Part shown: piece by piece, positions 1 to 11,388 of the stretch
Layout: every line of letters starts with the position of its first letter
Position numbering within the stretch: position 1 is the stretch's first letter
Program-made: the position numbers and the translations under genes
The notes under the pieces: model-generated
Seen by the model: the letters and a program-made list of their open reading frames with translations, nothing else
Told to the model about the DNA's origin: nothing
The model's database searches: none
DNA from: Epiperipatus broadwayi
Taxonomy: Eukaryota > Onychophora > Udeonychophora > Euonychophora > Peripatidae
NCBI GenBank assembly: GCA_028023455.1
Contig: JAQFVV010012510.1
Coordinates: 3,077,420 to 3,141,419 of the forward strand
DNA: 64,000 bases
Direction of reading: 5' to 3'

Positions 1-111
1 TCCATGGATGCATCTTTTAAGAAATAATGTTAAAAATATCATGATCACAATAAAATCATACATCTGAGGAATTTCACATCTATCAATTACAAGTGCTTAT
101 TTTCTATTTGC

Positions 112-694
112 AAAGGTGGTCTTAATCTAATATGTCCTCAATCATTTGTATCCTATATCAGAACTAAGATGTGCATCGCAACCACAGTTAATCCAATCCT
201 TAAAGGTCTTAATCTAATATGTTCTCAATCATTTGTATCCTATATCAGAACTAAGATGTGCATCGCAACCACAGTTAATCCAATCCTCAAAGGTCTTAAT
301 CTAATATGTTCTCGATCATTTGTATCCTATATCAGAACTAAGATGTGCATCGCAACCACAGTTAATCCAATCCTCAAAAGTCTTAATCTAATATGTTCTC
401 AATTATTTGTATCCTATATCAGAACTAAGATGTGCATTGCAACCACAGTTAATCCAATCCTCAAAGGTCTTAATCTAATATGTTCTCAATCATTTGTATC
501 CTATATCAGAACTAAGATGTGCATCGCAACCACAGTTAATCCAATCCTCAAAGTCACTCCTCAACTAAGATGTGCATCACAACCACAGTTAATCCAATCC
601 TCAAAGGTCTTAATCTAATATGTTCACAATCATTTGTATCCTATATCAGAATTAAGATGTGCATCGCAACCACAGTTAATCCAATCCTCAAAGT
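112..694. repeat. 87-bp tandem repeat array, about seven units
   Basis: A recognisable AAGATGTGCATC start recurs at 169, 256, 343, 430, 517, 570 and 657, so the period is 87 bp except for one unit shortened by 34 bp (517 to 570). Units differ by only a few bases. Because 87 is a multiple of three, the array keeps a reading frame open (169-618) that repeats a 29-residue block; this is a by-product of the period and not evidence of a gene. The short unit and the last one end in the same GTCACTCCT, so that deletion variant was itself copied or the array was built from two unit types. Confidence 0.9.
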
Positions 695-1123
695 CACTCC
701 TCCACCTATAATATTGCTTGCTCAACTTTCATATGCAAGTTGTTTTTTTAATACAGACCTCGTTATTGAGCATGCTGATCTGTTGGACAATTATAACAAC
801 AAATCTTTAATTGAAATTTTATTTAAAGATCTGAAAAAATTATATATCTTAAGAAACATCTATGGTCAACCCTACTAATTGCCAAAACTTTAATCAGATT
901 CCAAAATAGGTAAATTTCTCAATCGTGGCTAAAACCTTTGCTTAACTTATTACTTAACACAATTTCTACAAATACTTTCCTCATTAATCATTTTAAATTA
1001 AGTCTGGACCCCACATGTATCTTAAGTAATAGTCATCTAGAAGAGATGATACACATTTTTGAAACATGTTCATACTTCTCATCTTTACGATACTTCATAT
1101 TTAAATTAATAAACTGTGCAGGC
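695..1123. other. No gene seen
   Basis: AT-rich sequence between the tandem array and the first hairpin-family copy. Short open frames on the plus strand (570-878, 938-1150) show no recognisable domain and look like chance. Confidence 0.5.
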
Positions 1124-1540
1124 TTACACACATCTGCATATATAATATAATATATAAGGGACTCTAACTCAGACTTCACATGACCCTCAACTTTTTATGC
1201 CATCTCATATTGCAGACCCACTTGATCACACACATGTTGAAAAGATAAATAATCACAAATATATGTATTTCATGCTAAACCAGAACTCATCAGTTGGTCC
1301 AGATTACTATCTCCACACATATAAACAATCAGTGCTCAGCTTTATATTAAGATAACCAATCCTCATACTTAAATGGTCAGGCTTCAAACTACACCAACCC
1401 ACAACTCTTCAGCCATCCATTTCATTGAAAATCTGATGATGGAATGTTCAAAGCCCCTGTAGGTGTCAGTCATTCTGATCCCTCATGTACCAGCAAATAA
1501 TCTATTTTATATACATATGTGAGGGATGGCAGACCTTTTA
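1124..1540 (+). mobile_element. Single arm of hairpin family P (tRNA-like end)
   Basis: This arm is repeated in the same direction at about 1632-2113 and inverted at 2155-2595. Shared landmarks in order are a CTCAACT..CCATCTCATATTGC block, CACACATGTTGAAAAGATAA, TCAGTTGGTCCAGATTAC, a CTTCAAACTAC block and CATATGTGAGGGATGG. The copy differs from its neighbours at scattered positions. No coding capacity. Confidence 0.75.
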
Positions 1541-1545
1541 CACAA

Positions 1546-1548
1546 TGT

Positions 1549-1581
<33 letters not shown>

Positions 1582-1586
1582 GTATA

Positions 1587-1624
<38 letters not shown>
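1546..1624. repeat. (TA)n microsatellite
   Basis: Almost pure alternating T and A broken by a CATATG. It separates the first arm of family P from the palindrome that follows and can itself fold into a hairpin. Confidence 0.9.
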
Positions 1625-1626
<2 letters not shown>

Positions 1627-1628
<2 letters not shown>

Positions 1629-2595
1629 TAATACACTGTAGAGGCTTACACACATCTGCACATATAATATATAAGGAACTTGAACTCAGACTTTCACATG
1701 GCCCTCAACTCTCCATGTCATCTCATATTGCTGACCCACCTAATCACACACATGTTGAAAGGATAAATAATCACCAATATATGCATTTTGTGCTAAACCA
1801 ACACTCATCAGTTGGTCCAGATTACCATCTCCACACATATAAACAATCAATGCTCAGCTTTATATTAAGATAGCCAATCTTCATACTTTAATGGACAGGC
1901 TTCAAACTACTCCAACCCACAATTCTTCAGCTGTCCATTTTATTAAAAATCTGATACTGGAAGGTTCAAAGACCCCATAAGTGCCAAGGCTGTCATCTTA
2001 CCGATGTTGACATGGTTGTCATCCTACTGCTGTTGATGTTAGTCATTCTGACCCCTCATATATCAGAGAATAATCCATTTTACATACATATGTGAGGGAT
2101 GGGCAGACCTTTAACATACTGTGTTTCAATATGTCTGTAAAGTGTATTAATTTACATATTGAAATACAGTGTATTAAAGGTCTGCCCATCCCTCCCATAT
2201 GTATGTAAAATGGATTATTCTCTGGTACATGAGGGATCAGAATGACTTACGGCAACGTGGGTAGGGTGACAACCTTGGTACTAATAGGGGCTTTAAATGT
2301 TCCATCATCAGATTTTTAATGAAATGAATAGCTGAAGAGTTGTGGGTTGGAGTAGTTTGAAGCCTGTCCATTAAAGTATGAAGATTGGCTATCTTAATAT
2401 AAAGCTAAGCACTGATTGTATATATGTGTGGAGATGATAATCTGGATCAAATGATGAGTGCTGGTTTAGCATGAAATATGTATATTGGTGATTATTTATC
2501 TTTTCAACATGTGCGTGCTCAGATGAGTTAGCAATATGAGATGGCATGGAGAGTTGAGGGTCGTGTGAAGGTCTGAGTTCAAGTCCTTTACATGT
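1627..2595. mobile_element. Long palindrome of family P, arms of about 460 bp
   Basis: The left arm (1632-2113) and right arm (2155-2595) are inverted copies around a short loop near 2133; the innermost arms read ATGGGCAGACCTTTAA and its complement. At the outer end of the right arm the plus strand carries a box-A-like TAGCAATATGAG (about 2529) and a box-B-like GAGTTCAAGTCC (about 2574), the order and spacing of a tRNA-type internal promoter. The left arm carries the same boxes reversed. This suggests two tRNA-related short elements joined head to head. Related sequences occur at 1124, 7975, 16080, 24818 and 28153. No protein is encoded. Confidence 0.8.
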
Positions 2596-3689
2596 TATAC
2601 TTCATATTCTACAAGCAAATAATTAATCTAAAAGAATTGCTTGAAAAAAATATTAAAAGTTTTAATCGATATAATGCCATAGTAATTTTATTCACACTAT
2701 TAGAACCATGTGCTCACTGTTCTATAATTTTCGACAACAAAAAATATAATGTTCTAAAAAAATAATAATAATAAAGAGTGGAATAATGTGTATTTATATG
2801 CTCTAAAATATATACCCAGAAATACTATGAGAAAAATTTGGCAGAACAACATTTTTTTTAATTGTTCATTATTTTAAAATGATATAAATTATACTTTAAA
2901 ACTGAATCGTTATATTTGCCTTCAGATGCTAGTCATAATAATTATATTTTATAAGCCGAACACCTTATGTTACATAAAAAAAATCCCGTACCTATGTTAA
3001 TACTTGTACATAATTTGTATTTAATTTTGTTTTATTTTTTAAAAAAATATTAATTAATAAATAACAAGAAATGGTGTAATTTGATTATTAGGGTATTCAA
3101 GACTATATTTTTTTTTAAAAATACCTAAAAATCTATATCTTAATTTTGATATTTAAAATTTGCTCCAAAATATTGAAATGTAATATTTCAAGATAAATAA
3201 AGGATAATAATCGAATAACTTTTATTTCTTGGAATTTTCATAAAACTTCGATCAAATACTGAAAATGATATAATTGGGCAAGAGCCATGGACCTTCGGTT
3301 CCATAATGTGTTATTCTACCCTTGCGCTAAACCACACGGGGCAAGATCAGCATATGATATATTGTGGATGTGTTTGAGATTGGTTTATGAACTTTTTGTA
3401 GGAGATTATTGAAATGGGGTGCTTTTCTTAACTTTCCATCTTTTTCTGGAATTAGGATACCCATATACTTGTTTATAAATAGTTATTTGTGATATATAAA
3501 TATACATTTTCAAGATCTGAAGGCGTTAATTATTTTGAGATGTAATTTTAAACATAGGAGCTTTTTAAAAACTGCTCTAAATATAAAATGCTAAAATTAA
3601 TGTTATTACTGTGATGAAAAGCAATGTTTAATTACCACCAATGATAGATTAATATATCTCATCACACAGACAAATATTTACAAACATAT
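2596..3689. other. No gene seen
   Basis: AT-rich sequence with short homopolymer runs. Apart from the tRNA-like patch at 3277-3346 nothing was recognised. Confidence 0.5.
3277..3346 (-). mobile_element. tRNA-like patch, possible old SINE
   Basis: Read on the minus strand, GTGGTTTAGCGCAAGGGTAG resembles a D-arm with box A, and AAGGTCCATGGCTC could be a decayed box B. A short GGGCAAGA lies on both sides (near 3277 and 3340) and could be a target duplication. The match is weak; chance similarity is possible. Confidence 0.35.
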
Positions 3690-5160
3690 TCTTAACCATA
3701 TATCATTATCATCATTTACAACTATTATCTCATCCATTATAGGATCAAAATCTTTCTAAATTTCATCCAGTTTCTCTGATCTCTAGTCACTTTTTTCTAT
3801 ATCACCGCAATAAACCATTCTTATAACATTCATCCATCTTACATGTGGTCACTTTCTAGGTCTTTAAAAATCTCTTGGTATCCAGTTTAAGATTTCAACA
3901 GCTGATATATTATCACTTCTTCTAGTAATATATGTATCCCAGCTTTATTTGAGTCTGAGATTTTTTTCAATGCTGTCAGTTATACCTCTTTGTTTTCTCG
4001 TCCATACATTTCATTTATAATCTATATTTCTTCCCATTTCTTGAGGGTCTTGACGTTTTCAAATTGTTCTTCTGTTAAGTTTCCAAGTCTCAGATTCGTA
4101 AACAAGAAGTAGCAAAACACATTTATTAAATTTTTTTATTTTCAAACACATAGACATATTGTTTTTTATTTCCAGCACAAGCTTTCCATCCAAGATTAAT
4201 TCTATAATTAATTTTTATGTATTATGTTTCTTCTAGTTCATTATTATCAATATTTATTTCTTTTTCTGAGAAAATCTATAGTTACTTTAGCATTTTTAAT
4301 ATTTATTTTTAATCCTACTTTTTTTTTTATTATTTGCTAGCTCTTGCAATACTTACTGATGTTCTGAAGTGTTTTAATCTGTAGAAATACTTATAGAAAC
4401 CAATGAATCAAATGCTTCTTCATAATCTATGAATACAAAACATAATTGCAACATTCATTAGTCCTTCCATTAACTTTTGTTAATACTTGAATATGATCTC
4501 TCCTAAAACCACTTTTAGATTCAGTTAGTTATTTGGGTTGACTAGAATCTAAAGTTCACTTTAAATGAATTGTAATTAAGACTGATAAGTCTGTAATTTC
4601 TAATGTCGTCTTAATCACCATTCTTAAATATGATTATGGCTACTGAATTCTTCCAATTATTTGGTACATCTTTGTTATTTTATATTAGATATTTGATGTA
4701 AAACATTGCTAACAATTTTTCTATTTACCTCCAGAATTCTTTTAAGATATCAATCATTTCCCGAAGCTTTTCTCTTGTAGATTTAATTGCATATTCTCTT
4801 CATTTAATATTCTCTTCATTTAAAACACTGGACAATTTGTAATTTATTACTATATAATTCTTTATAGAGTTCTTCCATTGTTTCATTCTTTCTTTTTATT
4901 TCAGGAATAAGTTTTCACCAATAAGATGTTTATTTATGTTTTGAAGTCTTTTATTCTCTTCTACAGATTTCCTTGCTAATTTACAAAACTCTAAATATTC
5001 AAGTTTTCATAATGGATCATCTTCATATGTATTTATATCCTCCCCTTCCCCCCACATTGTGTTATCTAAGTAAAAATTTACTGTTAAATTGCTGCTATTT
5101 GTTTAGCAGCTATCTTTGTTGCATTTCTTAATAGTGTATCCATTATCCTTCCATAGATTT
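3690..5160 (-). pseudogene. Decayed RTE-type LINE reverse transcriptase
   Basis: The minus strand, read through frameshifts and stops, gives pieces of an RTE-clade reverse transcriptase in the right order. Near 4640 it gives KDVPNNWKNS, followed by IIFKNGD and RNYRLISL. Near 4400 it gives VFIDYEEAFDS, the FxDYxKAFDS block of reverse transcriptases. The last part (3700-4100) aligns at the DNA level with the better preserved C-terminal piece at 50240-50665. The 3' end lies at a TGATGATAATGATATAT stretch near 3690, like the short simple-repeat tails of RTE elements. The endonuclease part is missing, as expected for 5' truncation. It is too broken to be active. Confidence 0.75.
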
Positions 5161-5194
5161 CATTCACAACTGAACAATTTTCAAATATTTATAT

Positions 5195-5406
5195 ATAATC
5201 AAAATTACTCCAAATTCACAACTCAACGAGACTTGCCAAAAATTAAACTCTAAAACACAACCAATGGTTTGACTGCTTCAAGTCTCAAATGAAAAGAAGT
5301 TTTTTACACTTGAGAAGTCTGCTTGTAGCAATGAAAATATTGGTTGTTTTAAAGTTTATTTTTGGCTAGTCTGGTTGAATTGTGAATTTGGGGTAATTTT
5401 GATTAT
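5195..5406. repeat. 212-bp palindromic repeat
   Basis: The ends ATAATCAAAATTACTCCAAA and its near-exact complement (5386-5406) frame an imperfect inverted repeat. The arms match for about 60 bp before diverging. No coding capacity; probably a foldback or MITE-like insertion in the debris downstream of the LINE relic. Confidence 0.75.
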
Positions 5407-5443
5407 TTATCGACTAGTTTAGCTACTTTTAATATATATATAT

Positions 5444-5853
5444 AATAAAAACACAGAATTACTTCTCTATAAAACTGCTTTAATATTTCAACCAGCAGAC
5501 TGGTTTTCATCAGAAAGCAACATGGCTATTTCCAGAATTTAGCGCTAAAATATTACAGACAATTACGTATCAGATAACAAAACTAATTCCTATAGGCTAA
5601 AAATCTTTAAAAACTTTGTAGTTTTTAAAGATTTTTAACCTGTAGGAATTAGTTTTGTTATCTGATACGTAACTGTCAAAGTTTTTAAAGATTTTTAGCC
5701 TATAGGAATTAGTTTTGTTATCTGATATGTAACTGTCTGTAATATTTTAGCGCTTAGTTTCTGTAAACAGCCATTTTGCTTTCTGATGAAAACCAGACTG
5801 CTGGTTGAAATATTAAAACAGTTTTATAGAGAAGTAATTCTGTATTTTTATTA
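5444..5853. repeat. 410-bp palindromic repeat with tandem core
   Basis: The outer arms (AGAATTACTTCTCTATAAAA at about 5455, complement ending near 5845) extend inward for about 165 bp with few mismatches. The core contains a roughly 65-bp block, with GTTTTTAAAGATTTTTA and GGAATTAGTTTTGTTATCTG, present twice in direct orientation (about 5615 and 5680) and once inverted in the left arm. A hairpin element whose loop side was duplicated is the simplest reading. Confidence 0.8.
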
Positions 5854-6278
5854 TGTTTTTATTTTTCCTTTAGTTAGTTCATATATTTATTATATATATA
5901 TTCCTTTTGCCTAGAAAATTTAATAGACATACACATTACAGGGGCATAAACATCAATATGCTTATTTGTAGAGAACAAAGTGAAATTCAAAAAGTCACTT
6001 GCATCAGTCAAACCAATACATAACATATTGCATATTATAATCTTATAATACTGATAGGTCTACAGGTGGAGGATAATGGAAGGATTTCATATTTGAAAAT
6101 TAACTACTGTTTCATTTAAATCTCATTATGTACCCATCTCGAAATAAAATATAAACATTTCTATAAGTATAAATACAACAATATAGTTGTGTTTAATTAA
6201 AAAAATAGATTTCTTAATTTTTAACTAAATTTAAAGTTTATATCTGTATTAAATCATAATCTCAAGCCTAATAAATAA

Positions 6279-6346
6279 TCATGGTAGAGCGACCAATCGG
6301 GAGATCCCAGAATCGATTCTGGCACACGCACCAAGAAATAAAATCA
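6279..6346 (+). mobile_element. tRNA-like patch, truncated SINE candidate
   Basis: GGTAGAGCGACCAATCGG looks like the D-arm half of a tRNA, and GAATCGATTCTGG is close to a box B. An AAATAAAATC tail follows. It is far too incomplete to be a functional tRNA. Confidence 0.5.
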
Positions 6347-6824
6347 TTATCATTTTATATTTGAAATGCACAGCTTCAAAGATGGGAATTCAGAAAATTT
6401 GACATTTGTAAATCAAATTGCTTTAATGTATATATAGGTATAGGAAAATACACATCTACTTAAGTCAGCTACAGATCTGACTATGTATATTTTAGCTATA
6501 GACCATGAATTAACAAAACCACCAGCTCCACAATGAACATCTTTAACAAACAGTAGTAACCATCATTTCGTATAATATCTATAAGCAATTTATTTTTTAA
6601 GTGTAAAAGATATTAGAACATCCACATAAATCACAGAATATTTAAATTGTTACATTTTCATTTGCCATTGTCAAACTTCCTCCACTCACAACTTGGATGC
6701 CATCCATTTCAGATAAATACGCAGAATATTTCAACTACAAAAAAATCAAGTCAGATGTCACATGACCTAATTTAAACAAGCTTGTATTACAAATGTTATA
6801 TAAAGAGCTCGCAAATAAGCTCCA

Positions 6825-6900
6825 ACAAGCTTTGCAGCATATTCCTAACCCCAGACTGGTTTCTGCTACTGGCTTCCTCAGTGAGGTGCTAGGGTATTCA
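6825..6900. mobile_element. Degraded piece of hairpin family Q
   Basis: CCCCAGACTGGTTTCTG followed by GGCTTCCTCAGTGAGG matches the centre of family Q seen intact at 26701-26992 (CCCCAGACTAGTTTCTGGC, GGCCTTCGTCAGTGA). Only the central part is recognisable. Confidence 0.55.
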
Positions 6901-8161
6901 AGCATTAGATTAAAAATACCAGGACAAGCCCAGCATTTTATCTAAGTAGAAAATCTGAAATTTTCAGACATCAATATGTCTTCCAATCCAGTTACCTAAC
7001 TTAAATAAGACACTGCTATTTAAGGATGTGATTTTAAACTGCTTGTTATAGTCATTACATCATTGCTAGATATAAATATTATGGTGCCGGTGTTACTATA
7101 TGTCCAAAGTATATTCATGAATGAAGCTACCACTGACCTGTGATATAAGATTAAAATCAACTTTATTTATGCTTTAGATAAAACAATGTATCATCTCTTA
7201 TTACAATTGTAGCTATTACTTATTTATACATGTATCTTCCAAAAGTATGCATTCATTTTGAATTCGTGTAATTTAATATACATATGTACATGACAATAGC
7301 TAACAGCTTGAAACCAGTTTGGGAATAGAAATATTCAGAAAATCTTCTATTAGCACGCTCATGATATTAGTATATATATACACACACACATACCGTTCAA
7401 TTTAAGCAGTTTAGTGTTAGCATTGACTCCCAACTGATAAAAAGAAAAATTTTAATTTTATCAATTTAACCTACTACTTTGAAGTTCATCACCAGTACTA
7501 CTCACATAGTAATCATGCAGTAATAAATAAATAATGATTGTCTTTTGTTTTTATAGCGAAACATCAAATATATAACCTTAATGTTAATGAGTATTGTTTT
7601 GAAGGTATCTTAAGGCATTCCAGCATACACTTTCTATCAGTACTAAGTGTATTTTTCTATGCCCAATATCAGCATTCATGTTTAAAGCAAAAACAATATT
7701 TTTAAAATATTCTAAGACAATTTCTGTCAGGGATAAATCATGTGATCTCGATTAATATTAGATAGTTCTTATCCTTTTTCCAGGAAAACGGTTATCAAAA
7801 AAGATTTTGATACTTTAATACAGTACTAGCAACATATCTGCTTGATGAAAGTCATTTTCAAGTTTTTTGTTTGCATCTAAATTCAATCTTTCAATCAGCC
7901 CACAAATCACTCTCACTATAAATACATTTTGAAACATCTACCAAAAACGTGAAAAATATAAATGATCTTCAAGATGGGAATCTCATGCTGAGCCAGCATT
8001 CATCAGTTAGCCCAGATCGCAATCTCTTACACATATTTTCTTAATTTGTTTATTGTTATACAGATAGCAAATTACTTCAGTTTTACTACATATGTCAAAC
8101 TTTTACATTCACAGTTTTGATATAAATATGTTAATGATTATTACTCGATTTAAACTAGAGA
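6901..8161. other. No gene seen; one fragment of family P
   Basis: AT-rich sequence with a short (TA)(CA) microsatellite near 7370-7392. At 7975-8036 a fragment of family P is recognisable by its GCCAGCATTCATCAGTTAG block. No coding region was recognised. Confidence 0.5.
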
Positions 8162-8248
8162 TTTTTTTCCTTATGTCAAAGCATCGGCCGGGAAGCGAAC
8201 CCGCTTGCAAGGCAGCTGCGCCTGACCTCTCGGCTAACAACGCTTGAC
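8162..8248 (-). mobile_element. tRNA-derived SINE, minus strand
   Basis: The minus strand carries GTCAAGCGTTG at its head, GCCGAGAGGTCAGGCGCAGC as box A region and GGGTTCGCTTCCCGGCCGAT as box B, then an A-rich tail (T run at 8162-8170). It is the same family as the copies at 13555, 29237, 34522 and 56292. It lacks the middle block present in the 13555 and 56292 copies, so it belongs to the shorter subfamily. Target duplications are not clear here. Confidence 0.85.
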
Positions 8249-8299
8249 TATCTTCTAACCGAATATACACTTTAAATCTTATTGATTAATATGCCTGTA

Positions 8300-8770
8300 G
8301 TGTTATAAAAAGAAGTATTATGTATATCAGCTACAATAATAAAACAAAACATTGGAATTCAATTTATGTATATCAGCTACAATAATGTATAATAAAACAA
8401 AATGTTGGAATTAAATTTACAATATCCAATTTATCTATAATGTTTTGTTTTATTACATATATATGGAAGAATTTTTGTACCTAACAATTTAAATTCTTTC
8501 ATTCAGATTTACACAGAATAAACAACAAACATTCACACCATTAATATCCAAGCTAATAAATATGGCCCTATTACTTTCAGAAGATCGGATGTTACACAAT
8601 CTACAACCGACAGATTATTCCATAACTTATATATATAAATCAAAACATTAAGAACATATATAAATATCAGTTACCAAATAATCTATATATTTATTTTAAT
8701 GGAGAAAAAAACATTTAAGAACATATATAAATATCAATTACCAAATAATCTATATATATTTATATTAAAA
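8300..8770. repeat. Two local tandem duplications
   Basis: TATGTATATCAGCTACAATA recurs at 8319 and 8367 within a block of about 50 bp, with an inverted piece near 8430. TATAAATATCAGTTACCAAA recurs at 8658 and 8729 in a block of about 70 bp. Both look like recent local duplications of AT-rich DNA. Confidence 0.65.
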
Positions 8771-10264
8771 GGAAGATTTTTTATTGGCGGAAGATGTAAA
8801 CTTTTATTTCAATAGAAAAATCCACTATAGTTTAAAATCTACAAAGCGCATGTGCACTAGCTTAATCTGATTATTAATATTATAGTGAGGATTATAACTG
8901 TAAGCTCTGGGGAATTCGAAATGTGTTTATTTATATATATTCTGTACATATACATAATTAGAATGACTTAAAAGTATATTTACAGTAGATAAATATAGAT
9001 TATGATATGTTGTTAGTCTGATAATAGGCTGTTCTTTCCATTTTACTTAATTTTTCTAATTCTAAAGGATTAAAATGTATATAGCAGTATAGAAAATATA
9101 AAAATGTAAAAAATTCTATTAAAAAAAAAAAAACAATGGAAAAAAAAGACTTCAGACGATGTACAAACAATAATCTCTTAACCTATTTTGTTACAAATTC
9201 GACTTAACAATACTGCAGTTGAAAAATAAAAACGATTGGTCGGAAAATTCAAGGATAAAAAAAATTCTCGAGTCTCATAGAAGGACATTTTGAATAAACA
9301 TTTTCCAAAATATTTCTTTTTTATTAGATATAGTATATGACTTTCAGAAAATAATATCAATTCATCTTCGAACCAACTTTTGATTTTGCTATACATTTGT
9401 ACATGCAGAGCTATTATTTATTTTTAAAAAATGCAGACTTCTTGAGAACTTTGAATGTTTGCACTAACAGAAAATTAAACTGTTCAAGTTTAATCTTTTA
9501 TTTCACAATCTCTGTAGCTCATTCCGTGTTGCTCGATAGACATCTAATCTGAATGATAATCCAATTTTTCTCACAGTTGCTCCTTTTGATTTATTCCTTT
9601 GAAATTTTTTTCTAACTACCTAATGAAAAACTTTTTTTTAATGGATATCAGTATAAACTCAGCTAGTTTTGTATAAAGAAATTATTTTTTAATTTTCCAA
9701 ATATTAAATTATTTATCTTTAAAATACGAATATTCTCTAAAAATTAGAGCTAGCTTAGAAAAAATATGAAGGGCGTATATTGAAGAATTTTAAGAAAAGA
9801 GATTAAACTTTTGATATTTTTTTTATTCAATGAAAGTGAAAGGTTCAACATTTGAAGTTAAATTCATTTAATTTTATTTTCTTTCAGAATAACCAGTTGT
9901 GTGTACGTGTATATAGAGAGAAAGATAGACGAGAATCTATTACCTTTGGATTATATCAAATTACCTAACATCTGCTTCCTTTTTTTTTTACAATTATTGG
10001 TATTTCCGTATAGAAGTAATAAAATTTTCTTACCATTCACTTTAATTTGAAACTAAAAGAAGAAAATGAAGTTTAAATTGGTAAAGAAATAACGGTTTTT
10101 ACTGACATCTGTCAAAAACAAAACTCTTTAAAATAAATCCAATCTGACGTAATTAAGATAAGTAATTGCTATAATGACAGTAATAAACAGAAAATAGAAA
10201 AAATAATGAAAGATTAATATTATGACAAAAAATCAATGCAAGCATATTTTTATGCAACCCGAAG
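8771..10264. other. No gene seen; downstream flank of receptor 1
   Basis: AT-rich sequence. It should contain the 3' untranslated part of receptor 1, which reads leftward. No feature decides where that transcript ends. The minus-strand open frame at 9178-9396 has no recognisable domain. Confidence 0.5.
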
Positions 10265-11236
10265 TTAGGTTTGTAAGTGTATATCTTTACTTGAAATAGA
10301 ATCTTTTTGGTGCGACTGATTTCTATATTTGAAAAGGATTTTAATAAATGCTGTTCTGATATTTAAATTTTTCCAAGCGTAAATCACTGGATTGATCGCC
10401 GACCTGGCGAAATATAAACAAGTTGTTATTTTTTTAGCAGTTTCTAATTCTCTATCGTGATGTTTTATAAAATATCGTATACTAATCACAATTATATAAG
10501 GTGCAAAAGTAATGTAAGATACTCCAAATACAAGTGCCATCATTCCCGTGAGACGTGCTTCCAGTTTAAAACTTTTTCGTCCGTTTTCAAATGAATCAAT
10601 CTGTCTTTTTTGTTTCCAAGCTTCATGAAATATTCGAGCGTACAGTACGCTAGTTACAATCAGTGCGATTGCCGAATGAACTGCTACAAACGTTATCCCG
10701 TATCCGGGTGGGACAATAAAAGCTAAATCACAATAGACGTCCTTCCGCCATGTATTAATCCCCCAGAAAGGTAAACAGCACAAAATAATAATGTAAATCC
10801 AAATGGAAGCCACGATTATAAAGACATAGTGAGAAGACATAATCCGAGGATAAGTTAGAGGATGGAGAACGGCTACGTAGCGATCAACTGCCGCAGCAAC
10901 TAAAGTTAAAGAGGATGTGCAAGTAGATGATAGAATAATGAAGTACCTAAACAAGCAAGCACTTTTAATATGAGTAAATGATAAGTTAAAGTAGAATAGA
11001 ACATAATAGGGAATTGTTAGTCCGACTAGAAAATCCGCAGCGGCTAAACTTACAATAAATATACTAGTAATAACTCTCAGGCTTTTAAATTTATATACAA
11101 CGCTCATTACTAAAACATTTCCAGTTATTATACAAAATGACAAAAATATTTGAATGCCAGCATAGACTGGAGATAAATAATCGTAATTACTATCCTCCTG
11201 ATTGGTTCCATTAATTCTTTCACTGCGGTTATGCAT
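10265..11236 (-). CDS. Class A G-protein-coupled receptor, adenosine-like (receptor 1)
   Basis: A single uninterrupted frame of 323 codons encodes seven membrane segments. Visible class A landmarks are GN at 39-40 (TM1), LAAAD with Asp68 (TM2), Cys94 before TM3 and Cys169 in loop 2 (likely disulfide), DRY at 118-120, Trp146 (TM4) and NPVIY at 282-286 (TM7), followed by a short basic tail. N-glycosylation sites lie at Asn3, Asn9 and Asn84. The spacing and the TM7 end resemble adenosine receptors and their invertebrate relatives; the ligand cannot be read from sequence. The TM6 CWxP motif reads TFAP, so the usual toggle Trp is Phe244, and TM5 lacks its usual proline. There are no introns. An out-of-frame ATG lies 11 bases before the chosen start, opening an overlapping short frame. 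Its paralogue is at 52771-53754. Confidence 0.93.
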   Translation of the reverse strand: MHNRSERINGTNQEDSNYDYLSPVYAGIQIFLSFCIITGNVLVMSVVYKFKSLRVITSIFIVSLAAADFLVGLTIPYYVLFYFNLSFTHIKSACLFRYFIILSSTCTSSLTLVAAAVDRYVAVLHPLTYPRIMSSHYVFIIVASIWIYIIILCCLPFWGINTWRKDVYCDLAFIVPPGYGITFVAVHSAIALIVTSVLYARIFHEAWKQKRQIDSFENGRKSFKLEARLTGMMALVFGVSYITFAPYIIVISIRYFIKHHDRELETAKKITTCLYFARSAINPVIYAWKNLNIRTAFIKILFKYRNQSHQKDSISSKDIHLQT

Positions 11237-11388
11237 GATTTCTTCATGATTTATACGTTAATGAAATATATATCTATAAAGCAAACTCATGATATTTTAA
11301 TTCCACTTTTAATAAAACATGATTACTTTGAACTGATCCGCATCTCCCACGTTTGCTGAGGTTAATTTAATTACTTATTTGCCAGAGA

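Noticed and set aside
112-694. CRISPR-like regular repeat array
   Set aside because: Units are contiguous with no unique spacers, and the window is animal DNA.
169-878. Open frames of 149 and 102 codons over the tandem array
   Set aside because: They only translate the 87-bp repeat, whose period is a multiple of three; no initiation context, domain or independent support.
1526-1873. 115-codon frame across the TA microsatellite
   Set aside because: Begins in simple repeat (Ile-Tyr run) and continues through the palindrome arm; the equivalent frame is broken in the other arms.
5195-5853. Hairpins as transcription terminators
   Set aside because: Arms of 60-165 bp without a following gene and in an animal genome are foldback repeats, not terminators.
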